Source: DATMNR01 sp963702765 (GTDB lineage: Bacteria > Chloroflexota > Ktedonobacteria > Ktedonobacterales > Ktedonobacteraceae). Taken from it: DNA of 24,134 nucleotides. The position numbers were made by a program, and so were the translations under genes. The notes below the pieces were generated by a model that saw only the letters and a program-made list of their open reading frames with translations, was not told the DNA's origin and searched no databases. Location: positions 1 to 24,134 of the forward strand of contig CAVPEB010000011.1 in the NCBI GenBank assembly GCA_963702765.1, read 5' to 3'. The number at the start of each line of letters is the position of its first letter. Position 1 is the stretch's first letter. Of this stretch, positions 1 to 7,455 are shown in pieces.

Positions 1-678
1 CGTGCGATACACTCAACGACAAATGCCTCAAATATTCGGGATTATAGCGTGGGTGATGCTTTGAATCGCATACATTGGCGTTCAACTGCGCATTATAATA
101 AATTAATGGTGAAAGAGTTTGATCTTGATCCTGCTATGGATGGATGGATCTTCCTGGATTTAAATGAAAATGTGCAGGCAGGAGAAGGAGAGGACTCGAC
201 AGTCGAATATGGCGTGACGATAGCCGCTACCATTGCCGCATATCTATTGCGACAAGACCTGTCGCTGGGTATGATTGTAAACGGAGCTCATCGTGAGTTT
301 CTCTCACTGGATCGTGGCGAACGGCAAATAGAGCGCACACTCGAAATGCTCGCTGTCGTGGAACCAGGGTTGGGTCCTGATTTGAAAGAAGCCCTTTCGC
401 TCGATGCATTCCATTTTGGGCGAAATACGGTTGCTATTGTGATTACGCCTTCTAATTCTCGTGACTGGCATGAAAGTTTGCGTCATCTTCAAAGACGGGG
501 AGTGCAGGTAGCAGTGGTGGGATTAGATGCAGCCTCTTTCGAAGATAGACCTGTCGATGAAGATACGTTGGCATTATTAGAAGGCGCCGGAATACCTGTA
601 TTGCGTATCAAATGTAAAGCCTCCCTAACTGAAGCGTTGGAACGAGTTCCCGAAGCGCATTATGCTCGATGGAGTTAG
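1..678 (+). CDS. DUF58 domain protein, 3' part (5' end outside window)
   Basis: The frame is open from the first base, so this is the C-terminal 225 residues of a longer gene. The first GTG at 49 is not the start, because the residues before it read RDYSVGDALNRIHW across that GTG, which is the signature DYxxGDxxRxIHW segment of DUF58 proteins (COG1721). After it come MVKEFD and a von Willebrand A-like alpha/beta fold lacking any membrane segment. DUF58 proteins are usually encoded between a MoxR AAA ATPase and a transglutaminase and are thought to act in assembly or quality control of surface or periplasmic complexes; that role is family knowledge and not proven. The stop overlaps the first possible start of the transglutaminase gene (669), so the two are very probably translationally coupled. 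Family assignment is firm, function is loose. Confidence 0.88.
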   Translation, partial: RAIHSTTNASNIRDYSVGDALNRIHWRSTAHYNKLMVKEFDLDPAMDGWIFLDLNENVQAGEGEDSTVEYGVTIAATIAAYLLRQDLSLGMIVNGAHREFLSLDRGERQIERTLEMLAVVEPGLGPDLKEALSLDAFHFGRNTVAIVITPSNSRDWHESLRHLQRRGVQVAVVGLDAASFEDRPVDEDTLALLEGAGIPVLRIKCKASLTEALERVPEAHYARWS

Positions 679-3194
679 AGGCAATGAAAGACGCGACCAT
701 TGAACGTCTCTCAAGGATCATTGCTGATCCAATCTCAGGTGACGGTGGTTCGAATGACAATAGGCGAATACCACGTAGACCAAACTTGCATATACGTTTA
801 AGCCTGGCAGAGGGATGGTTTTCGCTCTTTTTGCTTGCGGTAGTTGTATATAGCACGATCTGGTCTGTAGAAGCTGCTAATTGGGTAGATCATACCAATA
901 TACTCACCCTAACGACACTTGTTGGTCTTATAGTAGGTGTGCTTGCAGCTAAGCAACGGCGCATTCCACGTTTGTTTGTGCACACTCTGGCTATCGGTTT
1001 TGGTTTACTGTTTGCTTTCTGGCAGACAGCAGGCGCAGATTATAATGGAAGTATTCCTGCTTTTACACATGGCATCCACCAGTGGATCCTTCTCGCGCTT
1101 TCAGGAGGGACCAGTAGTGACGATTCTATCTTTCTTTTCTTCATTACTTCGTTAGGTTTTTTGCTCGCGTATACTAGTGCCTGGCTCGTGTATCGGACGA
1201 GAAAACCATGGCTTATGATACTCGCGAATGCTGTGGTGTTACTTATTAACTTGAGTAATATTGAGGATGGCTACATAGTTTTTCTGATAGTTTTTCTGAT
1301 AGCTTCTCTATTGCTGGTCTTGCGTTTTAATTTGTATGAATCTTCGGTGGCCTGGAAGCGAAAAGGGTTACGTTGTGCAGATGATCTCGGATGGGAATTT
1401 ATGCAGGCCGGGGCGCTCATTTCTATAGGCGTTTTGATCTTTGCCTGGTTGTTGCCCTGGGGCTATATAAACGATGCAGCAGCCCAGATTTGGAGCGCTG
1501 ATAATAATCCATGGGTTCAGCTTGAAAATACCTGGAACCGGCTTGTGTCTGTCGATGGTGGTGCGAATGCTTCGAATCATGGTAACTTTACAGATACACT
1601 GGTATTGGGAGGAAATCCAAATCTAAATAATGATATTGTATTTACCTTGAAAACACCCGATGGCAGCTTGTATGATCAATACCTGCAATCTCTTAGCTAT
1701 GATACGTACAATGGACGTTCTGGCTGGTCTGTGAGTTCAACTTCATCGTTAGCATTAGATGCTAATGCAATCGATGTAAATAGCTCGCAAGATCTACGTG
1801 ATGAGCAACAGGCTATTACCGTAGTAAATCCCCCTGGTGAACAATTTGCCTATCTGTTTGGCGCTTCACAAATTGCATCCACAAATCAGGCTGCGCAATT
1901 GCGTATAAATAAAGCAACAGGGTCAGTAATCGCCTGGTTACGACCAAATGGGAAGCTTGCAGCAGGTAACAAGTATTCGATCACATCGTATGTTTCTGCT
2001 GCCGATGTCAAGACATTGCAGTCTGTGCCTCTTCCCGCCAATGCGCCGTCATTTATCCCTGATCCTAATCGCCCTGATCTTGAACCTCCAGTAACCTATT
2101 ACGATCCAAGTATTCTTCAAACGTATTTGCAGTTACCAAAGAATCTTGACCCTAGTATCAAGATTTTGGCACAGAGCCTGACTCAAACAGCTCCTACAAT
2201 GTATGATAAAGCTGTGGCATTGGAGTCCTTTTTTCATAGCCACTATACGTATAATGCAAATATCTCCGTGCCACCGGGGCAAGAGGCTGTTTCCTGGTTT
2301 CTGTTCCGTAACAATAGCCATTCAGGGTTTTGTAACTACTTTTCTACGTCAATGACAATTATGGCCCGTGAGCTTGGTATACCTGCACGAGTTGTTGAGG
2401 GTTATACGAATGGAAAATACGATGTGAAGCAAAAACAATGGGTGATCCGAGGAACAGATGCACATAGCTGGGTGCAAATTTATTTCGCAGGATATGGTTG
2501 GGTTAACTTTGAACCTTCTGCAAGTTTTTCCACCTTTACGCGTCCAGTGGTTAGCTCGAACACTGTTGTTACCACAGGAGGTTCGACCAGCCCTATAGCC
2601 AGTGGTAGTCGTAATCATCAAGGTAGGTTGCCTGATGAGACAGGTAGTGGAAATACGAGCGTGTCTACCAACTCCTCACAACAACAGGCGCAATTGCGGC
2701 AGACGGTGAGTCTGACTTTTGTAGTCTTTATTCTGCTCATTCTCTTTGGCCTTGTCTATTTTAGTATCTGGTGGCGCCGTCTCTATCGGGGGTATAGTGT
2801 ATCGACGCAAATATACGGGCGCATCTGCAAACTTGCGAATTGGGCAGGTATCACTCTCAAACCCTCACAAACGCCATACGAATACATGCAAACACTGGCA
2901 GAAGCAGCTCCAGGGGAGGCAATAACATTGGAACGCCTGGGAGATATCTACGTACGGGATCGTTGGGCTGATCCGAAGAGTGCAGAACATCCACGCAGAA
3001 CTGGCGAGATGGCGGAGTTGCCAGATATGTGGAAACGCCTCCAACCCAGACTCTTTTTACATGTTCTGCGACATCCATATTTCCTGCGTTGGCTACCACA
3101 ACATACCTCTGTTTTCCTTCGCAAAGCGTGGCCCGGACGAAATAAGAAAGAACGTCCAGGGAAAGATATATATATTACAGAGGAAGAGCCATAA
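669..3194 (+). CDS. TgpA-like transmembrane transglutaminase
   Basis: This encodes 841 residues. The N-terminal part (about 50-270) has six or seven hydrophobic helices. A long extracytoplasmic region follows with a transglutaminase core: Cys555 in SGFCNYFSTSM, His599 in DAHSWVQ and an acidic third residue, Glu615, in GWVNFEPS. Glu in place of Asp at this spot is common in bacterial TgpA-type proteins, so the triad looks intact. One further helix (about 679-702) leads to a cytoplasmic tail of DUF4129 type (RLYRGYSV to VRDRWADP). The family is inferred to cross-link or cleave proteins at the cell surface. Two starts are possible: ATG 669, overlapping the DUF58 stop by 10 bases, or ATG 684, which has GGAG at 671-674 nine bases before it. 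I favour 684 on ribosome-site grounds but report the longer form. It lies in one operon with the DUF58 gene. Confidence 0.88.
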   Translation: MELEAMKDATIERLSRIIADPISGDGGSNDNRRIPRRPNLHIRLSLAEGWFSLFLLAVVVYSTIWSVEAANWVDHTNILTLTTLVGLIVGVLAAKQRRIPRLFVHTLAIGFGLLFAFWQTAGADYNGSIPAFTHGIHQWILLALSGGTSSDDSIFLFFITSLGFLLAYTSAWLVYRTRKPWLMILANAVVLLINLSNIEDGYIVFLIVFLIASLLLVLRFNLYESSVAWKRKGLRCADDLGWEFMQAGALISIGVLIFAWLLPWGYINDAAAQIWSADNNPWVQLENTWNRLVSVDGGANASNHGNFTDTLVLGGNPNLNNDIVFTLKTPDGSLYDQYLQSLSYDTYNGRSGWSVSSTSSLALDANAIDVNSSQDLRDEQQAITVVNPPGEQFAYLFGASQIASTNQAAQLRINKATGSVIAWLRPNGKLAAGNKYSITSYVSAADVKTLQSVPLPANAPSFIPDPNRPDLEPPVTYYDPSILQTYLQLPKNLDPSIKILAQSLTQTAPTMYDKAVALESFFHSHYTYNANISVPPGQEAVSWFLFRNNSHSGFCNYFSTSMTIMARELGIPARVVEGYTNGKYDVKQKQWVIRGTDAHSWVQIYFAGYGWVNFEPSASFSTFTRPVVSSNTVVTTGGSTSPIASGSRNHQGRLPDETGSGNTSVSTNSSQQQAQLRQTVSLTFVVFILLILFGLVYFSIWWRRLYRGYSVSTQIYGRICKLANWAGITLKPSQTPYEYMQTLAEAAPGEAITLERLGDIYVRDRWADPKSAEHPRRTGEMAELPDMWKRLQPRLFLHVLRHPYFLRWLPQHTSVFLRKAWPGRNKKERPGKDIYITEEEP

Positions 3195-3316
3195 TCAGTC
3201 TTCAGCTCATTCTGCAGAACAGTAAGGCGTTTTGAAGCTGTAAGTGAGAAGACTTTATAGAAGAAAGTTGGTTGTTTCGCAGCGGATTAGCTTCGAAGTT
3301 GAGAGTGATTCTCCCT

Positions 3317-3955
3317 TTATTCTGTTTCAAGATACAATAGACCATGCTGAAGAGCAACGGTCACTGCTGCTGTACGATCTGTAACACCAAGCTTACCAAA
3401 CAGGTGAATGAGATGGGACTTGACGGTTGCTTCGCTAAGATACAAACTGCGAGCGACCTCTCTATTGCTTGCACCTCGGGCTACTAATGACAAAACTTCT
3501 AACTCACGAGCGCTGAGGACTTCTCCTGCCAGGGTCTTTCTTTGTCGCAACAATCGCGTAGCAACAGTAGGCGCCAGAACTGCTTTACCTTGAGCTACTG
3601 ATCGAATGGCTGCAAACAATTCATCTCGAGGTGTATCTTTCAGTAGGTAACCAGTAGCTCCCGCTTCTATTGCACGCAATATATCGCTATTGGTGTCGTA
3701 GGTTGTCAAGATTAGTACAGCGGTACCAGGTTGTTGAGATTGAATATGCGCTGTGGCTACTGCTCCATCCATTTCAGCCATTCGCAAGTCCATAAGCACT
3801 ACATCAGGGTGTAAGTGAGCAGACAATGTTACTGCTTCAGTACCTGAAGCAGCTTCACCTACAAGTTCAAAGTCAGGTTGACTAGTTAACATGCCTTGCA
3901 AACCAGCACGCACGACAGGATGATCGTCTGCAATAAGAATGCGAATGCTCTTCAT
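3317..3955 (-). CDS. NarL/LuxR-type response regulator
   Basis: This encodes 212 residues with a complete receiver domain: acidic pocket Asp10-Asp11, phospho-acceptor Asp56 in VLMDLRM, switch Thr84 and Lys106 in YLLKD. A LuxR-type helix-turn-helix follows at about 146-205 (LSARELEVLSLVARG, then SEATVKSHL and LGVTDRTAAV). Such proteins bind DNA as dimers once phosphorylated. The start codon overlaps the stop of the upstream kinase gene by four bases (ATGA at 3952-3955), so the pair is co-translated and the kinase is almost certainly its cognate partner. The target genes cannot be read from sequence. The palindromic DNA at 5343-5370 beyond the kinase gene is a possible autoregulatory site, but this is inference. 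Confidence 0.95.
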   Translation of the reverse strand: MKSIRILIADDHPVVRAGLQGMLTSQPDFELVGEAASGTEAVTLSAHLHPDVVLMDLRMAEMDGAVATAHIQSQQPGTAVLILTTYDTNSDILRAIEAGATGYLLKDTPRDELFAAIRSVAQGKAVLAPTVATRLLRQRKTLAGEVLSARELEVLSLVARGASNREVARSLYLSEATVKSHLIHLFGKLGVTDRTAAVTVALQHGLLYLETE

Positions 3956-5220
3956 GAAGGCACCTCGTGAGTTTCAACAAAGGGCAATTGTGTTAGTTCT
4001 TTTATAGCAGGCAGAGCTACAGCAACCGTTGTTCCTTCAGTTGGTATACTCTCGATAGAGAATATACCACCTAAAAGTGTAACGCGTTGATTTAGAGCTT
4101 TTAGGCCGAAACTACCCATAGACTGTTCGATAGAAAAGAAATTCAAGCACGTGGTATCAAAGCCGATTCCATCATCCTGCACGTCTAGTGCAATAGTCTC
4201 ATTCATATAAGAAAGCGTTACAGTGACCTTACTTGCTTTGGAATGTTTACGGACATTGGTAAGTGCTTCCTGGGCTGAACGCAGCAAGGTAACTTCTATT
4301 TCTGGGCGAAGATTATATACTGTCCCAGTAATGGAAGCACTTGAGTTAATTCCGCTCTCCTCAGACCAGCGGTTAATCAGTTGGATTATTGCCTCGGGAA
4401 AGGTAGCATGATCGAGAATTGCAGGTTGCAAATCAAGAAGCAAACGACGAGTTTCTATAAGGTTCTCTCGTGCAGTTCGACTTGCCTGTTCAACGTGGCT
4501 TCGTATGGAACGTAATTCATCTGGTATTAGCACTTCAGCGGCTTCAAGGTGCATTACGATACTGGTGAAACCCTGGGCAAGCGTGTCATGAATTTCATGT
4601 GCCAGGCGCTGTCGTTCATGCATTATCCCGGCCTGCCGTTCAGATGCTGCCAAAGCGTTTCGGGTAGTTTGCAGTTGGTCGATCAAGTTCTGCCGATTTT
4701 GACTCTGATCCACAATTGTGTGTATGAACAACGCTATGATGATGCCTGCAACTGCCGCGCCCAGTGTGAGGAAGAGGTTCCCACTCAGGCCGCCTATAAT
4801 CAGGAACTGTTGCAAGACTGCAAGTGCAGTTAACAGAAATGCTCCAAGGATTTTCACAAATAGTGGGATGAATGAGAAAACCTGAGGATATAAGCCAACC
4901 AGTACAAACAGATAGACAGGGTCAAACGAAGTAAGCCTGAACCAGATTGCCCAACCCGCTACAAGATATATCAGGGTAATTACTAGATGTTTTTGCCAGT
5001 AGACCGGGTATATGATGATCCAGATTGCATACCACAGTCCAAGTACAAGGGAGAAAAACAGCAATTGGAATATGTAGTTTGCTGAGGACGATTTATCAAT
5101 GATTGCTATGCCAGTTGTTAGTATTAGTGATAGGTAGAATAGAAAATGCCAGAAAGGTAGCCATCGCATCCAGGCTGAAGTTGTCGAAGTGGTTGGTTGA
5201 CGAAATGAAAATATTGTCAT
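3952..5220 (-). CDS. NarL-group sensor histidine kinase (HisKA_3)
   Basis: This encodes 422 residues. Residues 20-170 form about five or six transmembrane helices with short loops and no obvious extracellular ligand domain, so the signal may be sensed within or near the membrane. A short coiled-coil linker (about 172-200) leads to the HisKA_3 dimerisation domain with phospho-accepting His211 in HEIHDTLAQG. The ATPase domain has the N box (QEALTNVRKH, 317-326), G1 box (DDGIGFD, 349-355) and G2 (GSFGLKAL, 369-376). All catalytic boxes are present, so the enzyme should be active. It is encoded immediately before its response regulator and overlaps it by four bases. No strong ribosome site is visible before ATG 5220. 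The stimulus is unknown. Confidence 0.93.
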   Translation of the reverse strand: MTIFSFRQPTTSTTSAWMRWLPFWHFLFYLSLILTTGIAIIDKSSSANYIFQLLFFSLVLGLWYAIWIIIYPVYWQKHLVITLIYLVAGWAIWFRLTSFDPVYLFVLVGLYPQVFSFIPLFVKILGAFLLTALAVLQQFLIIGGLSGNLFLTLGAAVAGIIIALFIHTIVDQSQNRQNLIDQLQTTRNALAASERQAGIMHERQRLAHEIHDTLAQGFTSIVMHLEAAEVLIPDELRSIRSHVEQASRTARENLIETRRLLLDLQPAILDHATFPEAIIQLINRWSEESGINSSASITGTVYNLRPEIEVTLLRSAQEALTNVRKHSKASKVTVTLSYMNETIALDVQDDGIGFDTTCLNFFSIEQSMGSFGLKALNQRVTLLGGIFSIESIPTEGTTVAVALPAIKELTQLPFVETHEVPS

Positions 5221-5287
5221 CGGCAGGCACTCGCTTAGTTTATGTATAGTACAGTTTTGAAAAAGACTTGCATGTATCTAAGCATAC

Positions 5288-5316
5288 TTTATCATAGTTT
5301 TTTCCAGGCATTGCAA
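5288..5316 (-). promoter_or_regulatory. Possible promoter of the two-component operon
   Basis: Read on the minus strand, TTGCAA (5311-5316) and GATAAA (5288-5293) are separated by 17 bases. Each hexamer matches 4 of 6 consensus positions, so this is only a candidate. It lies about 70 bases before the kinase start. Confidence 0.3.
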
Positions 5317-5342
5317 ACTTATTATCGCAGAATGGGTTTCTA

Positions 5343-5370
5343 AAGAAATCAACCAAAAGGTTGATTTCTT
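5343..5370. repeat. Perfect inverted repeat, candidate operator or attenuator
   Basis: AAGAAATCAACC at 5343-5354 and its exact reverse complement GGTTGATTTCTT at 5359-5370 flank an AAAA loop. The half-site GGTTGATT recurs at 5403-5410, where it forms part of a shorter GTTG-N4-CAAC dyad. Repeated half-sites between divergent promoters suggest a binding site for a dimeric regulator. A transcript hairpin is the alternative. Confidence 0.5.
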
Positions 5371-5531
5371 GCAACCAGATGGCGAGTAAATTTTAACCCG
5401 ACGGTTGATTACAACACCTTTATGATATGTTTTCATAGAGATCAATAAACTGAAATAGAGGTAACGTTCAATGAGAACTTCCTCGATGCCTTATTCAGTT
5501 TAAGTTCTCTACAACAAAGAGGAGATATTAC

Positions 5532-5753
5532 ATGCCAGCTCAGACAATGGTAATTCTCAGACGAGCGATTCTTTACAGCCTGCTCTCAGGCTTGGTAGCG
5601 GCTATCATTTTCATGATTATTAATCTTGTGACTGGCGGAAAACTGGATGGCAATTCATTATTAGGATGTTTGATCACAGGTTTAATCTCGTTCGTGATTG
5701 CTATCCTGTTTTTTTCCGGGTTTATGCTCTATTTTTCAAGGAGCAAAGCATAG
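5532..5753 (+). CDS. Small two-helix membrane protein of unknown function
   Basis: This encodes 73 residues with two strongly hydrophobic segments (about 12-34 and 43-68) joined by a short polar turn (GGKLDGN) and a basic tail (SRSKA). The positive-inside rule with an N-terminal RR and C-terminal RSK suggests both ends are cytoplasmic. A strong ribosome site AAGAGGAG (5517-5524) lies seven bases before ATG, which is the best evidence that this short frame is translated. I do not recognise the family. It is divergent from the sensor kinase gene and shares its regulatory region, so it may be controlled by that two-component system; this is inference only. Confidence 0.65.
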   Translation: MPAQTMVILRRAILYSLLSGLVAAIIFMIINLVTGGKLDGNSLLGCLITGLISFVIAILFFSGFMLYFSRSKA

Positions 5754-5793
5754 TAGAAGTTAAATTTTTTTCAGGTTACTAATTGATCCGGAC

Positions 5794-5846
5794 TGGAGAT
5801 AGATGTCATAAAACTGTGTAAACATTGCTCCTGCGATCTATCTCCA
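5794..5846. terminator. Long-loop inverted repeat between convergent genes
   Basis: TGGAGATAGAT (5794-5804) and its exact complement ATCTATCTCCA (5836-5846) flank a 31-base loop. It lies between the stop at 5753 and the convergent stop at 5856, so a role in transcript ending or 3'-end protection for both strands is plausible. There is no clean U-run next to the stem. Confidence 0.4.
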
Positions 5847-5855
5847 ACCATAGAA

Positions 5856-6571
5856 TTACTCTTTCACGTGTTCATCAAGGGGCACAATTTCACCTTCGAC
5901 ATAGCGCTGCTTGCCATTTTTGGTGAAGACAGTAACGCCTCCTCGTCCGTATACGGTCCATTGATAATCAGATCCAACGAGAGCAGTTGTACCGTCGATA
6001 CCCACTATAGTCGATTTGCGTCTTCCACGGGTAATTGTTCCTATCATTAACGAAGGTAATTCATCGAAGTGAGGAATAATAGCAATGCCAGGTACTACCC
6101 CCAGCGCTGGAATAGTGCGCCATATCTGCGGAAAGTCGAATACTTCTCCGCCGAGAACCATCGCCCCTGCGGAACAACCTGCTATGATTCCTCCTGCCGC
6201 GAAAACATCAAGAATAGATTGCCAGGAACGCGTGCCTTGTAGAGTTTCGAGCAAGAAACGAGGTTTACCTCCGGAGAAGTAAATAAAGTTCGCATCTGCG
6301 ATTTGCGCAGATATATCAACATTCTCGGCATCTTTTCGATTGAGCAACATGACAGGCTCTGCATTTACGCCAAGTTGAGCAAAGTGTTCGATACCCATAC
6401 TTGCCCAGCGTTCTGGCACGCCTTCACCGTCGGGTGCTGAGGCGGTTGGAAGGACCACGACTCTAGGAGTGCCGTTGATTTTTCTAGCAATTTCTTATCA
6501 ACTGGAAGCATCCCCTGTAGATACTCGCCTGCACCAACAAGCGCTACAGTGCCATGTACTGATGTTGTCAT
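5856..6571 (-). pseudogene. Peptidase S51-like (type 1 glutamine amidotransferase-like) gene with one frameshift
   Basis: Two minus-strand frames make one protein. The first (from ATG 6571, with GAGGG before it) reads MTTSVHGTVALVGAGEYLQG up to LLEK, then drifts out of frame. The second frame carries the rest: VVVLPTASAPDGEG, FSGGKPRFL, the nucleophile elbow AGCSAGAMVLGG and IIPHFDE. These match the Ser-containing catalytic region of S51 peptidases (dipeptidase E and cyanophycinase relatives). The break falls at a run of five T (6479-6483, plus strand); a sixth would restore a continuous 238-residue protein through LLEKINGTPRVVVLP. No other damage is seen, so this is either a very recent mutation, an assembly error, or less likely a -1 ribosomal slip. 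The gene follows the GNAT gene by 12 bases in the same direction. Confidence 0.82.
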
Positions 6572-6583
6572 TATTCCCTCGTT

Positions 6584-7153
6584 TTAAACCTGACTGTAAT
6601 TACTTTTTAGTAACCATTCCTCTTTAAGGATAGCATATAGATACTCATCTCCCCACTTCCCTTTAAACCAGATGTTCTGGATAAAATGCCCTTCACGGCG
6701 CATGCCAAGTCGCTCAAGTAACGCCACCGAGGCCATGTTTTCACAATCAGTAATCGCGATAATTCGATGGAGATCAAACGCACAAAAGGCGTAGTTAAGG
6801 AAATATGAAACTGCCTCTGTCGCATATCCGTATCCCTGATATTCACGTGAAAGTGTAAATCCAATTTCGGCCTGGCGATGATCAAGTGTATTCATCGTGA
6901 AGTAACAATCTCCAATCAGAGTTCCGGTTGCTTTCAGTTCAATCGCAACCTGAAATCCCTGTCCAGGCACACCTGGTTGAATCACCTTCTGTTCTTGAAT
7001 AAAAGTGCGTGCTTCGAGTTCGCTGATACCCTCCCAGCTTTGGTATTTAGCTACAAGAGGATCATTGCGATAGCCCATAAACGGTGTTACGTCTGAATCC
7101 TGAAAATGTCTCAGTCGTAATCTGGCAGACTCGATCTGTGTGAATTCCGTCAT
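6584..7153 (-). CDS. GNAT-family N-acetyltransferase (RimJ/RimL-like)
   Basis: This encodes 189 residues matching the RimJ/RimL branch of GNAT enzymes along its full length: an N-terminal ARLRLRHFQDSD strand, AEIGFTLSREYQG and the acetyl-CoA pyrophosphate-binding loop EYQGYGYATEAV, then the C-terminal VALLERLGMRREGHF. Such enzymes move an acetyl group from acetyl-CoA to an amine on a protein N-terminus or small molecule; the substrate cannot be predicted. No good ribosome site is seen close to ATG 7153. It is the first gene of a two-gene unit with the S51-like gene. A promoter candidate and a leader stem-loop lie just upstream. Confidence 0.92.
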   Translation of the reverse strand: MTEFTQIESARLRLRHFQDSDVTPFMGYRNDPLVAKYQSWEGISELEARTFIQEQKVIQPGVPGQGFQVAIELKATGTLIGDCYFTMNTLDHRQAEIGFTLSREYQGYGYATEAVSYFLNYAFCAFDLHRIIAITDCENMASVALLERLGMRREGHFIQNIWFKGKWGDEYLYAILKEEWLLKSNYSQV

Positions 7154-7188
7154 GAACGTTGCTAACTTTTCCTTGGGCTATAACAGGT

Positions 7189-7218
7189 AATTTGAGGGAG
7201 CGGCTTATCCTTCAAATT
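7189..7218 (-). repeat. Stem-loop in the leader of the GNAT gene
   Basis: AATTTGAGGGA (7189-7199) can pair with TCCTTCAAATT (7208-7218) around an 8-base loop; ten positions are Watson-Crick and one is G-U. If the upstream promoter candidate is right, this hairpin sits at the very 5' end of the acetyltransferase mRNA, where it could stabilise it. Confidence 0.4.
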
Positions 7219-7220
7219 GA

Positions 7221-7250
7221 AGTCTAGCATCATTGATATATTGATGTCCA
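7221..7250 (-). promoter_or_regulatory. Possible promoter of GNAT-S51 unit
   Basis: On the minus strand TGGACA (7245-7250, 5 of 6 matches to the -35 consensus) is followed after 18 bases by TAGACT (7221-7226), preceded by TG at the extended -10 position. The start point would be near 7214. Confidence 0.35.
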
Positions 7251-7409
7251 GAAACGTTCAGAACAAGCTGAAGTAAAAGCATCAAAGTGAGCGCGTTAAT
7301 GAGAAGCATGTCTAGAGCATTCGGAGCATGAAATGCAACCTGCGCATGATGTACCAGGGCGGTATCAAAGTATACCCTCGCCTAGCGGCTATGCAATACT
7401 GCCACTGTT

Positions 7410-7418
7410 TGCTATACT
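7410..7418 (+). promoter_or_regulatory. Extended -10 promoter candidate for pentapeptide gene
   Basis: TGCTATACT fits the TGnTATAAT extended -10 form, with no good -35 box. It lies 37 bases before ATG 7456, leaving a short leader that contains the ribosome site AGAGG (7444-7448). Confidence 0.45.
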
Positions 7419-7455
7419 GACCTAAATAAATTCATGTTGTAACAGAGGTAGCGCA

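Larger units (their letters stand above)
5221..5531. other. Gene-free divergent intergenic region
   Basis: These 311 bases separate the divergently transcribed kinase gene and small membrane-protein gene. I see no coding frame of note. The region holds a perfect 12-bp-stem palindrome (5343-5370), another copy of its GGTTGATT half at 5403-5410, and a weak promoter candidate for the kinase. No convincing promoter hexamer pair was found for the rightward gene. Confidence 0.7.
7154..7455. other. Gene-free divergent intergenic region
   Basis: These 302 bases lie between the leftward acetyltransferase and the rightward pentapeptide gene. They hold one promoter candidate for each side (7221-7250 minus, 7410-7418 plus) and an 11-pair stem-loop at 7189-7218. 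Nothing coding or tRNA-like is seen in the remainder. Confidence 0.65.

Noticed and set aside
3197..3254. Inverted repeat AGTCTTC / GAAGACT between the convergent transglutaminase and response regulator genes
   Set aside because: Only 7 pairs around a 44-base loop with no U-run; expected by chance at this length.
6475..6500. Programmed -1 frameshift in the S51-like gene
   Set aside because: The A-run is short and I see no convincing downstream stimulatory structure; a sequencing or recent single-base loss is more likely.
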